The translations under genes were made by a program, and so were the position numbers. Below are positions 42,901 through 52,693 of a DNA stretch of 64,000 bases, piece after piece. Source of the stretch: Rhea pennata. Taxonomy: Eukaryota > Chordata > Aves > Rheiformes > Rheidae. The stretch covers positions 501,001 through 565,000 of the forward strand of contig NC_084671.1 in NCBI RefSeq assembly GCF_028389875.1. Direction: 5' to 3'. Under the pieces are notes generated by a model, which did not search any database, was not told the origin of the DNA, and saw only the letters and a program-made list of their open reading frames with translations. How positions within the stretch are numbered: the first letter of the stretch is position 1; each line of letters opens with the position of its first letter.

Positions 42901-44595
42901 AGCAGTTAATTTGCTGTTTATCTAATGCACTTTGCTGTTTGTCATAAGCATAGTCAGAGGAGTTACAAACTGTAGGAGCCAAGTGTCTCAGGAGCTCTAG
43001 CTGTACCAGGCAATATGGGGCAGGGATTCAGATGATTCATGTACTGAATTCTTGCATCTGAAGCTGTGGCCTTTCAGTGAAAGTATGTTTTAGGGCTTGT
43101 ACAGGTGACAGTGCACAATTTTAATCAAATGACTCAATAATGCTCATTAAGTTTTCTCCTCTTTTTCTTTTTACAGTGCATCTGGTGCAAGTGTTGTTGC
43201 TATTGACAACAAAATAGAACAGGCAATGGTAAGTAGAAATCAAATCGTTATTCCTAATAGATGAATGGTCGGTCATTGAGCATAACTTTCCAGCTGTATT
43301 GTCTTTCTGCAAGTCTATAATATCTCTTCAATCAGGTCAGACTGGCACCATTATTTGAAAAAATTACTTTAGTAACTGTGGGATGACCACAAACCAGGAT
43401 TGTTATTACATTTTAATCTAAAGAGCTTCTCAGTTACACTGTTGGCCTAGAAGATCTTATAAATGGGTTATCCTACAAATTGCTGCAAATGAAGTGATTG
43501 AACTTAAAGGGATGCTGAAAATACATAGTGCACAAGTCTCTCCAATAAAAATTCTTTGCTAATTTGTCTTAATCGTCATTTATGCTGTGCTATCCTTTAC
43601 CTTTTTGTTCAACTTCAGTTTTGTGTATTTGATATTATTTCTGATGATCTAGAAGCGTTCTTATTTTTTGTGTTTTCATACACTTTAGTGCTTGGGATTC
43701 TGTAACAGAGAACCCTGTCCTCAGAACTTCAGAGATTATGCTTTCCTTCTGAGTTGCAGACTAATTCTGGGTGTCTGTCCTCAGTACAGCTGAGGCAACT
43801 TGCCATCTTTGTGAAGCCTTGTCACAGTCTGTACTGTCATCTGACCTATCCAAAATGCTCACCAAAAAGATTCGTCTAAGTAGCTAACAAAGGCTTCTGA
43901 GCCCCCAACATAGGATACTGCCTAAAAGTCATCATTGTCTTAATTTTCTGTTGGGTTGTAAATACATGCAGTATAACAAAAAAGGCCTTTAAAAAGCTCT
44001 GTCTGTGTTCAGGCTACTTTAATATCATTGTTTTTCTCTTTATATTTTGCTTTGGGGAAAAATATTCTATTTTAATGAGTATAGAAGTACTAAAGTTGCA
44101 GTGCACTAGAACTTAGCTAATGTTGAATGCTGGAAACAAAACTTTTGAAATAAGACATCAATACTGAGTTAAAGAGCTAAGTTATTGGCTCTGAAGGTTA
44201 ACTTATTTGTAAGTGCTGTAGTTTTCCAGCTTTACAGATTACTTCAGTGAAAGCAGTAAAATAGTAAATTCTGGGGTTGGAGTGGAATTAAACTATTCTT
44301 TCATTTGGTGTAACTATTAACTTGTTCTTCACAGGATCTAGTAAAAAGCCATTTGATGTATGCAGTAAGAGAAGAAGTGGAAGTCCTGAAGGAACAAATA
44401 AAAGAATTAGTTGAAAGAAACTCTTTACTTGAACGAGAAAATGCACTGTTAAAATCTCTTTCAAACAGTGATCAGTTATCCCAACTTTCAACCCAACAGG
44501 CCAATCCTAGTAGCACTTCACAGGCGCAAACAGTGATAGCACAGCCTCCGCAGCCAGCGCAACCTCCACAGCAGCCGAATGTCTCCTCAGCGTAA
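15287..44595 (+). CDS. TSC22D2: TSC22 domain family protein 2 (four coding exons)
   Basis: Join 15287-17277, 35589-35660, 43177-43228 and 44335-44595 gives 2376 nt, a protein of 791 residues; I recall about 780 for human. The start is the ATG in GGAACCATGTCC, which opens the family-typical [17 protein letters not shown]. Regions in order: conserved acidic N-terminal box (about 1-86), a second box with RFRV at 167-170 and GEPYRRGRW, a long low-complexity Q/S/V/P-rich middle (about 290-640), then the TSC box and leucine zipper (about 705-747). Zipper leucines fall at 723, 730, 737 and 744, exactly seven apart. The tail is Q/P-rich and ends NVSSA. Long TSC22 isoforms are scaffold proteins that dimerise through the zipper and associate with NRBP1/WNK kinases in osmotic and growth signalling (family knowledge). 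TSC22D1 is excluded by the PQQPNVSSA tail and neighbours. Confidence 0.95.
24661..24686 (+). repeat. T26 homopolymer tract
   Basis: Twenty-six T in a row, preceded by a CTCCTCCTCCTCCCACAG pyrimidine stretch. No A-rich retroposon body or target duplication was recognised beside it, so it is listed as a simple repeat only. Confidence 0.9.
27941..27967 (+). repeat. A27 homopolymer tract
   Basis: Twenty-seven A in a row inside TSC22D2 intron 1. The preceding sequence is not a recognisable processed transcript: an antisense frame of 68 codons at 27693-27899 has no family resemblance. A simple repeat is the safest reading. The length is liable to sequencing error. Confidence 0.9.
31650..31982 (-). 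mobile_element. Ancient CR1/L3-type LINE remnant, antisense
   Basis: The plus strand shows the antisense signature of an old CR1/L3 reverse transcriptase. In order it has GCAGATCATCTGCA (antisense of the FADDT region), CCCAAATCATGGATTAAAGT (antisense of the NDL..G segment), CTGAACCATTGGAGAAC, and, near 31936-31979, AAAAGCTCTACTAATACAAT..TCACATCTGTTGTC, matching the KAFDTV part. All these follow the expected order for a LINE on the minus strand. Many indels and stops show it is long dead. It was recognised from remembered consensus sequences, so ends are approximate. Confidence 0.6.
35017..35031 (+). repeat. C15 homopolymer tract
   Basis: A run of C preceded by CCCCT, located 560 bases before TSC22D2 exon 2. 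Together with C11 at 33506-33516 and C-rich DNA at 37938-37956, it is one of several C-runs in these introns. The opposite strand could form G-quadruplexes. Confidence 0.85.
35323..35338 (+). repeat. (GT)8 microsatellite
   Basis: Eight perfect GT units followed by ATGTGGGGGG, about 250 bases before cassette exon 2 of TSC22D2. Confidence 0.85.
35589..35660 (+). CDS. TSC22D2: TSC22D2 coding exon 2 (72-nt in-frame cassette)
   Basis: The exon is bounded by TTCTTGGATCTCATAG| and |GTATGA. It is 72 nt long, phase 2 on both sides, and reads (R)[21 protein letters not shown] then WD(S). Skipping it joins GAC AG|T and keeps the frame, going directly from DED to SASGASVV and giving 767 residues. I recall a closely similar segment in a longer human TSC22D2 isoform. 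The acceptor polypyrimidine tract is weak, which fits alternative use. Confidence 0.85.
35661..43176 (+). other. TSC22D2: TSC22D2 intron 2 (7.5 kb)
   Basis: AT-rich intron with a poly-T run (about 36681-36695), C-rich DNA (37938-37956) and T-rich tracts near 41327-41344. No gene, LINE or SINE was recognised in it. Open frames are short and look random. Confidence 0.65.
43177..43228 (+). CDS. TSC22D2: TSC22D2 coding exon 3
   Basis: The acceptor CTTTTTCTTTTTACAG is strong and the donor is CAATG|GTAAGT. The 52-nt exon completes a serine codon and encodes [17 protein letters not shown], the conserved lead-in to the TSC box shared by all family members. Confidence 0.95.
43229..44334 (+). other. 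TSC22D2: TSC22D2 intron 3 (1.1 kb)
   Basis: Plain AT-rich intron between the two exons that encode the conserved TSC-box region. It starts GTAAGT and ends TTCTTCACAG. Nothing else was recognised. Confidence 0.8.
44335..44595 (+). CDS. TSC22D2: TSC22D2 coding exon 4 (TSC box and leucine zipper)
   Basis: The exon starts after CTTGTTCTTCACAG and encodes [17 protein letters not shown], then the zipper ([16 protein letters not shown]...ENALLKSL), then a Q/P-rich tail ending NVSSA and TAA at 44593-44595. Heptad leucines are intact, as is the ENALL segment. It is the most conserved part of the gene. The 3' UTR follows directly in the same exon. Confidence 0.97.
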   Translation, partial: DLVKSHLMYAVREEVEVLKEQIKELVERNSLLERENALLKSLSNSDQLSQLSTQQANPSSTSQAQTVIAQPPQPAQPPQQPNVSSA

Positions 44596-45875
44596 AGCTT
44601 TCTTGCCTCATTCAAAAAAAAAAAAACAAAACAAAACCTGAGAGCAGTCTGTCCTTATGTGCCACTGGTGTTCTTTCCACTTTATATGAAAGCAAGTAGC
44701 CATGCTTCTGTTGTGTGTTTGGCCTTTTCAGTATTAGACAATCATCCTACAAGAGCTTTCCCTCACTGACATGTCACGCGGTGTAGCTGGTGTCCACACG
44801 GCATCAGTGCACAAGGGAAATAGTAGCAGGAGTGATTAATGCAAGGAATGCATTTGCTTGGTGCGCAGGAGTGAGGTCTGTAAGAGCTTTGGTGGCTCTC
44901 CAAGGTTCCCATTACCCATGGATTACTTTGAGCCTTGCTATCTCATAAGAAGTAACAATTCATCTTAAGAGCCACTGTTCTTTCAATATAAGAAACATTT
45001 GCCTACATTAGTTTCATTTATTTGTTTTATTTATTACAGGGCTGCTATTTTCATAATGTACATGAACAATGTCACAGAACTTTTTTAATTTTTTTAATAA
45101 ATGTATGTATCAGTAAAATGATAGACGGGATTGCGTTTAATAGATAAAATGTTTAGGCAATAATTGAACAAAAGAATCCTGGCATATTTCTAACACTAAT
45201 GGCAATTTACCTTTGGTATTTATTTACGGTAGTAAAGATCCAGCTTGAATGTAAATTTTGTATAGAGTGTAAGTATGAAGACCGTAGTGCATCTGTACAG
45301 GTAGTCACCAGTTATTGTGATATAATAAATAATTGATGGGCTATTTTGATGAAGAAAACTTTGCTCATTTCTGTTTCTACTTTCTAATAGAAATTGCCAT
45401 GATTCCTCTGCTTTTTGACATTTCGTATAATTTTTTTTTTGGGTGGGAATAAAAAGCTGTGAAATTGTTCAACCTACTTTGTAACCAAAGAAGCAAAGCT
45501 GTGTAATTGAGTTTTTTATTTTATAATGCACATTCTTTATGTATTTTTATTTAGTTTTCTCATTCACAACTTTCTTTGCTGTCTAGCATGATCTGCATGA
45601 CCTATAATCTTTGAACCACTTTCGTACCTCATGTTTTTATCCAGCACTCTTATTGTAATATGTAATAGTCTGTGAACAATGTCAAATAAAAAAAGAAAGA
45701 ACAGCTGGTGTTGGTGGAGTTGAGCTAGTGTGCTATGCACTAGTTGTTTAAAAAAAAATGAAGTGAGCCATCTTTTGTTCATTTAAAATGGTGTTTTGAA
45801 TTTCGTATGCAGAAAATGTTTTGTTACATTGCAGATTTTAATGTATTTAATAAATGCAACATGCAGATTAAGTGC
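44596..45875 (+). other. TSC22D2: TSC22D2 3' UTR with several poly(A) signals
   Basis: The sequence after the TAA is AT-rich and lacks coding potential. AATAAA signals occur at 45096-45101, 45324-45329, 45448-45453, 45685-45690 and 45849-45854, which would allow 3' UTRs from about 0.5 to 1.3 kb. I place the far end about 20 bases after the last signal. An A-rich stretch at 44614-44637 sits just after the stop codon. Which signals are used cannot be read from the sequence. Confidence 0.7.
45849..45854 (+). terminator. TSC22D2: Distal TSC22D2 poly(A) signal
   Basis: AATAAA, the last of five canonical signals after the TSC22D2 stop. It is followed by GT-rich DNA about 20-40 bases on (GTGCAGTGTATACTG), as expected for a cleavage region. 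Confidence 0.55.
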
Positions 45876-47912
45876 AGTGTATACTGAGTATTTAAATTAA
45901 AATGTACATTTCATAAATACACTTTCAAGAGACCATCATTTGTGTAAACTAATACAGTGTGTCAAATTGATGTATAAATATATATTTTAACACATTTTTC
46001 TGAAATTAAATTGCAGTTTTGTTGAATTTTTTGGCTCTAGATGTGTTTAAAATGCAACTAAATTCTATGGCACATCTTTTCATTTACAAAATGGAAAAAA
46101 AGGTAACTTTAGTGAGCCAGTAAAAGCATACAGTTGTTCATATTCAGAGCTAATGCATGATTTAATGTAAACTGGCCAGGAAAAATCTTTTTGCCCTTCA
46201 GGGTGCTGAGTGCATCTGCCTGAAACCTCTGTCAAGAAGGAAATGGTGCCCGTGTGTCCCAGCTCCAGGCCCCAAGTGCCGTGGGGTGGAACCAGCATGT
46301 TCGTGCTCCATACAGCTATGCTGGCACCTTCTGAAGCGGACAGGGAGCAAGAGGAGCCCCCCGCATGCAGGGTGCAGGGAACAGGCAAGATGCCGTTGGA
46401 GATGGGCTGTGGCCTCTTTCCATGTCGGGAGCCTTCCTGGATAGCGCTTCCCTTGTCAAGAGCCGCCGCTCCTGGGACAGCCCGGTCCACTAGGCTGTCA
46501 TGGACAACACGTACTCTTCAGTAAGCATAAATTCCCTGAACTGATGGTGTTTAACTAGTGAAGCTTTGTAGCCACTGGTATTGCAGATATATTGACCACC
46601 AGTCCCTACAAGACTGTCCTATGGCGTTTTCTGATAATGCTCGTAGGCATATCTGCTTTTCTTGCAACACACCTGTTCCTTTTATGCTGCAAAAGGCATG
46701 ATTATGATGCATATGCTAAGCCTCTCTTTGGGGTTTTTTCTTTTATCGGTTTGTTTTTGTAGTGCTATAGATGAATTAAAACTGGCTGTGAACTGGGGTT
46801 TGGAGAGAATTTGGTATCAAAGTCATTATTCCAGTGCAATACCGTCCAGTTCACTTGGGAGCCTATTTTGTTAGGTTCCCTGTGAATGTTTACTCTGGTA
46901 CCCCAGCATGTCTAACCCTTGGTCCTTTTTTATTTGTTAGGTAAGAATGGTGTGTGATGTGGTGGTGGTGGTCTTAACAAAATTAAATTTTGATTATCTT
47001 CAGATACCAAGGAAGCATCTTTGTCCAGTGTTCCAGCAGTTACAGAGCATTGCACCTTTCTGGTAAACATCAGTTCACAACACAGTTCAAAATAAGCAGC
47101 ATTTTATTTACATTATATATATATATATATTATATATATACATATAAAAGTACAAGAGAAAGGCTAAGTGTTCTTCATTTCAGGTGTAGATGGTTGCTCT
47201 TGGCCTGCTATAAGCATGCATATAGCCTGCTGTGGAGCCTTCAGTGGAACAAGAGCTTTCTATACAAACTAGAGAACAAACAAGATATTTCAATAGATAA
47301 TAAGCTTATTAAGAACAGAAGTATAAATAACAGCTCACTGGCTAAATGTTAAGGATATAGATGTGTTGAGAGTCTGTTTTATTGGAATAGCTGGTAAACT
47401 AAGAAAAAAGATGGACAAATTTGGAGACTCTTGGGTGTAGAAGTCCTCCTTCAGATGGGTTAAGACTTCTGCAGAGGCAACGGTGTTAATGTAAATCCCT
47501 TCCATTCCTAAGGACTATAAGTAGTGAAGAGATTGAAGCAATCCTTTACTGAAGTTGTTAATGTTCCGATGATAGTAGAAGTATAAATCAAGAATCGGGA
47601 GCGAGGGTGGTCCTAAGCGCTCCCCATGCCAGTGGGACTGGTGCTATTAGACCATCTCTCGCATGTGGCGCTTTGTCCATTTAATACAGGTGTCTTAGAG
47701 ACAGTTTCTTTGAAAGGAAAATATTTAGCAAAACTGCAGAACATAGGGGATGAAGCAAAGATTAAACATCCTCTGAAGAATGCTTTGCTCTGCCTGTCAT
47801 TTTTTTTCATTTTCTCCTAGTGTTAAGTTGTATTCAGTTATAAATATTAACACGTGTGCTGAGAAAAACACTGTAAAAGTTCAAAAGATGGCCTCGGTGC
47901 TGTCTTTCTATA
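45876..47912. other. Intergenic spacer, TSC22D2 to CR1
   Basis: The TSC22D2 and SERP1 genes converge here. The stretch is mostly AT-rich, with a G+C-richer patch at about 46200-46500 and an imperfect AT microsatellite at 47113-47146. Opposing open frames at 46080-46524 are only the open-frame shadow of that patch. No gene is supported. Confidence 0.55.
47113..47146 (+). repeat. AT microsatellite
   Basis: Imperfect TA/AT dinucleotide run of about 34 bases with one phase shift in the middle. It causes the YIYIYYIYTY-like frame seen across it, which is not a gene. Confidence 0.85.
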
Positions 47913-48010
47913 AGAATCACAGCATGGTTGAGGCTGGAAAGGACCCCTAGAGATCATCTGGTCCAACCTCCCTGGTCAAGCAGGGGCACCTGCAGCACGT
48001 TGCACAGGAT
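47913..48010 (-). mobile_element. CR1 3'-tail fragment, reversed
   Basis: GAATCACAGCATGGTTGAGG, then GGAAAGGACCCCTAGAGATC and GGTCCAACCTCCCTGGTCAA, is the reverse complement of a CR1 3' end, which starts at the octamer end and reads inward. Similarity fades at about 48010, after GCACGTTGCACAGGAT, so only about 100 bases survive. It is more diverged than the copies at 9457 and 63411. Confidence 0.85.
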
Positions 48011-48890
48011 TGTGCCCTGCATGAGGTGGTCTGGGGAGGCTGCTCGGGAGAGCGCCGTGGAAGAGCGGCACCTCCCTGTGGAAAGATCCTCTTGATGTTT
48101 GGAAACGCTTGATGTCAGAGACTCAGCAGGAAGAACGCAGTTCTTGGCAAACTGCTTGTGCACTGCCAGGTCTCGTTGGCTGCTGCTCTGCTTTGCAGGT
48201 TTGCTTCCTGCTGCTGCACAGTGTGCTTTTGCATGTGGCAGCACCAGTGAGGTTGATGGGCCTGGCGCAGCGCGGCGCGGTGCTGGGTGCCGAAGCCAAG
48301 GGTGCGCTGGGCTGGCACCCCGGAAACAGACCGGCAGCAGTGCCGGGGCTCCCTGCTGCTGTGGGCCAGCTGGTGGCTTTCGGGGCTCTGAAGGCGCTTG
48401 GAGGCTGCATACAAGCACAAGCTCCCTCAATGTGATGATGCTGCTCCAGCAGGAAACAGCAGCGTGTATTCCTGGAACGCATCTGTCTTTGAAATTACTT
48501 CATAGCTTCAGCATAACGAATGGAGAAATAATTCAGCTGCTGGTCCTGCAGGGCCTGGAAGCTGGATTGACCCATCTGCATGGGGTGCTGGGGGTGGAGA
48601 AACGTAGTCACGGTGTCTCTCAGTGGTGAGTAAAACACAGAGCACAGTGATCTTAACGCGACCTCCCTTAGCCTTCTGGTGGATGAGACCTGGCGCCTAC
48701 GTCTCAAAAGCAGTGTGAGGGGTGCGCGGAGAAGGGCTGTGGAAGGGGCGAAGGGCGCAGAGGGGCTGCACTGCTGCAGAGCCCCGGGAGCTGGGACTCC
48801 TCGGCTCCAGGGGAGCGGGCCGAGGGCGGCGACAGGCCCAGCGGGTGCACAACTGCTGCTTACCAGATCTCATGGCTGAGGAGCAGCAGC
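48011..48890. other. G+C-rich intergenic patch of unknown origin
   Basis: This block is much richer in G+C than the DNA on either side and is open in several frames on both strands (for example 48099-48629 on the plus strand, 176 codons). No conserved domain, signal peptide or known family was recognised in any frame. Overlapping frames on both strands suggest composition rather than coding. It begins where the reversed CR1 tail ends. It could be an eroded CpG island, a noncoding-transcript exon, or an unrecognised insert. Confidence 0.35.
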
Positions 48891-50234
48891 ATGCTGTGAA
48901 ACCACGAGGATACTGATTTAAAATTTAAAAAACATTTAATACAGCTGTTACAAAGACCCAGTCCTTGGAAGTGGCCTATGCCTCAGCTGGCATGAACTAG
49001 GACATCAGCACCTGCTTACCTGCACCTGTCAGCTCCATGTAGATCCTGGAGACATCCTGTTCCTCTCTCAAAGCAATAGATGGCTGAGCACTGGTGTCGC
49101 CTTCCATTGTCTCAATAAAAGGTGAAGATACCATTTTATTCACCTGACTCATGGAGCAGAATCCCTTGTTACAGGCACTACAGAAACATACTTGTAACCA
49201 GAGACTCCTCAGCGGTTTCTCCCCATCTAAGACGATTGCTGGGTATAGACAAAGCAGAGGTTCCTAATGCTTTTCTTAGGGGCTTTGATCTATCCCTGTT
49301 CTAACCATACTTTCCTGATGCTTGGTAACACATTACCTGCAAAATGACTGCACTCTTCCGATTTTGCTGTAAAATACACCATTAGCTATGAATATTACTC
49401 ATCTCTTGTCTAGATTGATTCTGCTGTTGGCTGTAACTATTTTTCCATTGTTTTTAATGCAGAGTACTCCTAGAACTCTTAGGTTTAAATCCAATAGCAT
49501 TTTTCAAGTGGGACAGAATGCCAGAATGTAATTATTTGATAAATGTCCTCATCAGGCTTGGAATCTCATCCGTCAGACAAGGATTGTTGTTCATCCTGTA
49601 ACTACAACAAAGTGAAGGGTCACTGCACATCTCTGTTTACACATGACTAGCAACATGCTGCTGTTCTGCCGTATCCAGTGATGTTAATGGGGCAAAAAGC
49701 ATGCCCGAGCTACTGAACAGGCAAAGCATCAAAAATGTCAGCATAGCCAGCATTTGCACTAAAGTAATCCAAGTTTTCTAGAAGATTTTTTTCTTTAATC
49801 CAACAGCACTAGAAAATGCTGAGAACTGCTAGGTTGCCAACACCCACTCAAGCTGTGCCAAGTGCCGTTTTTACTCTGCTGTGAGAATAGCAGCTTCTTG
49901 CAGAGGCAAGAACCAGCCAGACCTCGCAGGCCACTGCTGCTTCCTGAGGAAGCGGAGAACAGCAACGCAGACATGCCACTGTCCAGAACTCCTGCTCAGA
50001 GACGCAGCCTGTCCCCTCCCTGCGGGGAGCAGTGCCGCGTTGCTTTGGTCACACGCTCCCTGCAGCCCGAGGCACCGCAGCGTGGGCACAGACCCTGCAA
50101 CAGCTGGGCAGGTTCCTACTGCAAAGAGGCTCCGCTAACTAAGCGGGAATGAACTAATAAAGCTAAGCTCAATTTGAAGTGGCCCAGTTTTAAAACTCAG
50201 TAAGGCACCGTTTCCCCAACCTCAAAAGTAGCAC
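48891..50234. other. Intergenic spacer before SERP1 3' end
   Basis: Mixed-composition DNA with a modestly G+C-rich part at 49890-50130 that is open in several frames without recognisable product. No gene is supported. Conserved 3' UTR extension of SERP1 cannot be excluded. Confidence 0.45.
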
Positions 50235-51796
50235 AACTCACATTTGAAAAGAACTTTATTTAAAATAAGCGATTATACATACTTCACCTCCCCCACCACT
50301 TACAAAATATGAATTTCCAAGAGTAAGGAATGTATGTTAAGTTTCATGGCTAGATTTTAGGGCACACTCTTGGCTGTGCTGGCTTACGTCAGTTCCAATG
50401 AATTCAAACGGGAAGAGGACTAATATCAGCAAAAGATCTGTTCCTTCACAGTTTACAGACATTTAATTATTCTCTCTATAGATTATTTTTCTAACATTTC
50501 TAATGCAACCAGGTTTGAAAATTGTCACCTTCCACTAAGAACTCTGAAAAAAAAAAAGAAATCTTCCTTTAGCAACTGCATACAATAGCAGACCAACTCA
50601 AGATTGCCTCTAGTTACTGCAACAGACAGCAAAGGACCATCACAAAGCCTGGGCCATCAGCAATAAAGTATGATCGATAGCAGCATTTTCCATTCTGATT
50701 TTTAAGTCATGTCCTTACAGAGATGTAAGGAGGGCTTTTTTTACAGACTTACTTACTAAGGAACTGTTATCATCCGTCAGGGAAGTAGCTAAGTACTGGA
50801 TCCACATTAGATGAAAGAGAGCTGAAAGCAGGATTTACCTTAAGTAGGATTAGGATATATATTGCCAAGACATCACAAACTGCAGATGTTGCACACAGAA
50901 GCAGAACAGTAGGTAGAACGGGAAGGGTATCTGCAGGAAACATCCCCATGCAATACTTAAAATTTAAAAACTATGACTTGTTTGAAAGTTGCTCAAGAAA
51001 TATTTACAGCACAGTTACAGCCTGCTGCCAGGAGAAGTTTAGTACGTCAATAGCAGCTCTTGCCCTAGCTGCAGAACAGTTTGTGAAACTTTAGGATTAG
51101 GTTATGTCAGAAACAGTTGTTGCTTGGTCATGCTGGTGTCTAATTAGGTAACACCTACTAAAGCTATACAAACAAGCATTTTGTATTAGGACAGCTTTGC
51201 AAGAGGTATAGGATAAAGTTTTCAGTCATGATAAGCATTTGAGTGCTAATGCATGGCCACATGCTGCAGTAAGACTAAGCTACATATACAGAGATGATGA
51301 TCTAGTTAAATAAGCAACACAAAGCTGCACAGCCCAACTGCTTCATTATGAGCATGCTTTAAATTTGTACTCCAGCTACTATAAAAATCTTAGCTTTCAA
51401 CCTTAAATAAAACCATTTCCAGCTATACAGAGGCTTAAACAGATCTTAAGACTGGTGTTTACAACAGGCGTCAACTCCTAAGTATCTACATTGCATACAG
51501 TTTAACATATCTACATAAAACATGAACATATGCTTTGCTGAATAAGTAGGTCCACGATTGTAGATCAACAATAGAATTTTATTGCTTTATACATGTGGTG
51601 CTTTTCAAGGCACTGTGGTATGGGCTAGAAAACTCGGAATGACTTGTGAAGGGACCTGGAATGACACATGGCCAATGCGAACATCGTTCTTGAGCAACTG
51701 TTATAATGAATTAAGATTGATCAGGGTATCGGCCACGGGGAAGAGTTCATTGCAACTCTCAGGAGGACGCAGGCTCCTGCTCTGCGGGGAGCGCCT
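50235..51796 (-). other. SERP1: SERP1 3' UTR
   Basis: The minus-strand sequence after the SERP1 stop is AT-rich and noncoding for about 1.55 kb. On the minus strand, AATAAA occurs at 51578-51583 (a short 3' UTR of about 0.2 kb) and at 50255-50260 (a long one). Both are credible ends. The distal limit given assumes cleavage about 20 bases after the second signal. Confidence 0.65.
50255..50260 (-). terminator. SERP1: Distal SERP1 poly(A) signal
   Basis: AATAAA on the minus strand within CTTATTTTAAATAAAGTTC. It is the probable end of the long SERP1 transcript; the nearer signal at 51578-51583 would give a short form. Confidence 0.5.
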
Positions 51797-52665
<869 letters not shown>

Positions 52666-52693
52666 ATGGCGCCGCCCGCGCCGCTGCTGGCAG
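52666..52693 (+). CDS. EIF2A: EIF2A coding exon 1
   Basis: ATG in CACAAGATGGCG, giving MAPPAPLLA and one base of the next codon, then the donor GCAG|GTGGGT. The start is supported by the match to the short N-terminus of the orthologue and by its place in the CpG island. Confidence 0.9.

Noticed and set aside
46990-47352. 120-codon plus-strand frame
   Set aside because: It runs through an AT microsatellite and has no recognisable domain.
48099-48629. 176-codon plus-strand open frame
   Set aside because: No recognisable family, cysteine- and leucine-rich by composition only, overlapped by open frames in four other phases. Kept only as part of an unexplained G+C-rich block.
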